Assembly: GCF_001577755.1 (NCBI RefSeq)
Contig: NZ_CP010776.1
Coordinates: 3,596,001 to 3,660,000 of the forward strand
Source: Rufibacter sp. DG15C
Lineage (GTDB): Bacteria; Bacteroidota; Bacteroidia; Cytophagales; Hymenobacteraceae
DNA length: 64,000 bases
Direction of reading: 5' to 3'
Part shown: one piece after another, positions 63,124 to 64,000 of the stretch
Numbering within the stretch: the first letter of the stretch is position 1
Layout: every line of letters begins with the position of its first letter
Position numbers and translations under genes: made by a program
The notes under the pieces: generated by a model
What the model saw: only the letters and a program-made list of their open reading frames with translations
What the model was told of the DNA's origin: nothing
Database searches by the model: none

Positions 63124-63739
63124 ACACAAAGTATAACACTAGCCATAGCAGATCCAGAAAATGCCAGTAAGTGCGCAAAATCTCTAGTTGCATGCGCCGG
63201 AAAGGGTCCCGGATGAACACCAAATGCCGGATGGGGTCTATGGCGGCTCTGTTCACTTTTAGGTATAGTACTGAGAGAAAGGTCAAACCACCGCCCAAAT
63301 GCAGCAAGTGCATGGCAGATAACAGGTACAAGTAGGTGCCAATTGCCTGACCAGAGAAATAAATACCGCTTTTGGTCATCTCGTACCAAGCCACCACCTG
63401 TGACAGGGTAAACAGAATTCCCAGCACTAATCCCCAGCGCATGTTGCGTTTTAACTGATGCAGGTTGTCCTGCTTGTAAAACATGGGCACGTAATGGATG
63501 AAAAAGCCACTACAAAGGAGTAAGACAGTGCTAAGCGAGAAGAGTTTGGGGAGGTGGTAGCTATAGGAGAAAGGCATGGACCAGACTCTGTGCAAAAACA
63601 GGAAGATGACCACTAGGAACAGAATGCCCATGCCGGCCATGCTCATGTACAAAAGCATCTTGAGTGGCGGTATTCGTTCAATCTTCTCAAACCTGGAAGA
63701 CTTGCCTGCTCCTATCTTATTTTGGTTCTCAGATCTCAT
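63107..63739 (-). CDS. Cytochrome c oxidase subunit III family protein
   Basis: 210 residues with five to six membrane helices, matching heme-copper oxidase subunit III (HLLHLGGGLTFLSVLY in the middle; LEILRTYWHFLDLLWLVLY near the end, including the conserved Trp-His pair). Assists the proton-pumping terminal oxidase. No subunit I or II is in the window; the remaining cluster may lie to the right. Its last residues FVFAL and stop codon fall within palindrome copy 25, so the repeat may have replaced the original end. Confidence 0.88.
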   Translation of the reverse strand: MRSENQNKIGAGKSSRFEKIERIPPLKMLLYMSMAGMGILFLVVIFLFLHRVWSMPFSYSYHLPKLFSLSTVLLLCSGFFIHYVPMFYKQDNLHQLKRNMRWGLVLGILFTLSQVVAWYEMTKSGIYFSGQAIGTYLYLLSAMHLLHLGGGLTFLSVLYLKVNRAAIDPIRHLVFIRDPFRRMQLEILRTYWHFLDLLWLVLYFVFVFAL

Positions 63740-63931
63740 CTGGTCTTATCTACTGGGTCACACCCATCCCCTCCCGTACTAGGGACTGTGTACTCTTTAA
63801 TACCCTGAGGATGAGGCAAATGTTTAACGGTTTACGCTAAATAGATGCAAATTCTTTCTGGTGGGTTGCATGGCCTGTCCTAAATAGGCAAAACTTCTAT
63901 TAGCGTGCCATTAACGCTAGCAGTACTTCCC

Positions 63932-64000
63932 CTATTTAAAGAAGGAACCCAGCTTGCCAAACAGCGCATTGCCTACCGCGTACCGGGGAGCCGGGCCTTC
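63932..64000 (-). CDS. C-terminal end of an unidentified protein (partial)
   Basis: On the minus strand the frame entering at 64000 encodes 22 residues ending GNALFGKLGSFFK before a stop at 63934-63932. It reads as plausible coding sequence of the same bias as its neighbours, but it is too short to name. It would lie upstream of the oxidase subunit III gene on the same strand. Confidence 0.4.
   Translation of the reverse strand, partial: EGPAPRYAVGNALFGKLGSFFK

Overview
The window reads as chromosomal DNA of a Bacteroidota member, most likely order Cytophagales, family Hymenobacteraceae (Rufibacter/Nibribacter/Pontibacter-like). Evidence: several promoters of the Bacteroidota type (TTG, 19-20 nt, TAnnTTTG), three secreted proteins ending in type A sorting domains of the type IX secretion system (T9SS), a PorE-like envelope protein, families typical of the phylum (DUF2911, DUF4268, GreA-like protein), and almost no Shine-Dalgarno sequences. 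The genus-level placement is inference. No phage, insertion sequence, CRISPR array or conjugative module is visible; this is ordinary core and accessory chromosome.

Layout. 1-7 kb: partial membrane protein, patatin, metallo-beta-lactamase-fold hydrolase, accA, two near-identical tRNA-Asp units around a TerC gene, SRAP protease, DEAD-box helicase. 7-16 kb: three cold-shock protein genes, a secreted subtilisin with SLH-like and T9SS domains, lytic transglycosylase, ECF sigma factor with cupin anti-sigma factor, NUDIX hydrolase. 16-25 kb: small unknown proteins, a membrane terpene-cyclase-like protein, Mut7-C protein, MsrA, serine hydrolase, pseudouridine synthase, ThpR, MgtC, DUF2911. 25-34 kb: trehalose/glycogen cluster glgX-treZ-treY::malQ. 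34-44 kb: citrate synthase, PorE-like protein, queE, folD, carbonic anhydrase, lepA, HxlR regulator with divergent NADP oxidoreductase, TRIC channel. 44-56 kb: fused isobutyryl-CoA mutase, an unlisted 46-codon membrane peptide gene, FKBP, Kup potassium transporter, M61 peptidase, NlpC/P60 protein, an 870-bp gene-free stretch, DUF2147. 56-64 kb: GreA-like protein, M1 peptidase with T9SS domain, a T9SS-sorted unknown protein divergent from a histidine kinase/response regulator pair, cytochrome oxidase subunit III, and the tail of a further gene.

The strongest unexplained signal is a 40-nt near-perfect palindrome, present about 25 times (roughly one per 2.6 kb), nearly always between genes, in both orientations and of constant length. 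Left half CCGTTTTTGGCCTGTTTTCT, right half GGAAAACAGGCCAAAAACGG. It often sits beside, not in place of, an ordinary terminator; one copy has a fully compensated 26-bp stem; one copy lies in frame inside the mutase gene; another contains the stop codon of the oxidase subunit gene. It looks like an amplified intergenic palindrome family (REP- or MITE-like), and no mobilising enzyme is seen in the window. Secondary leads: two gene-free stretches with RNA-like hairpins and terminators (17.16-17.41 kb and 54.7-55.4 kb), a tandem GTTAA array before the kinase gene, and a palindrome over the citrate synthase promoter.
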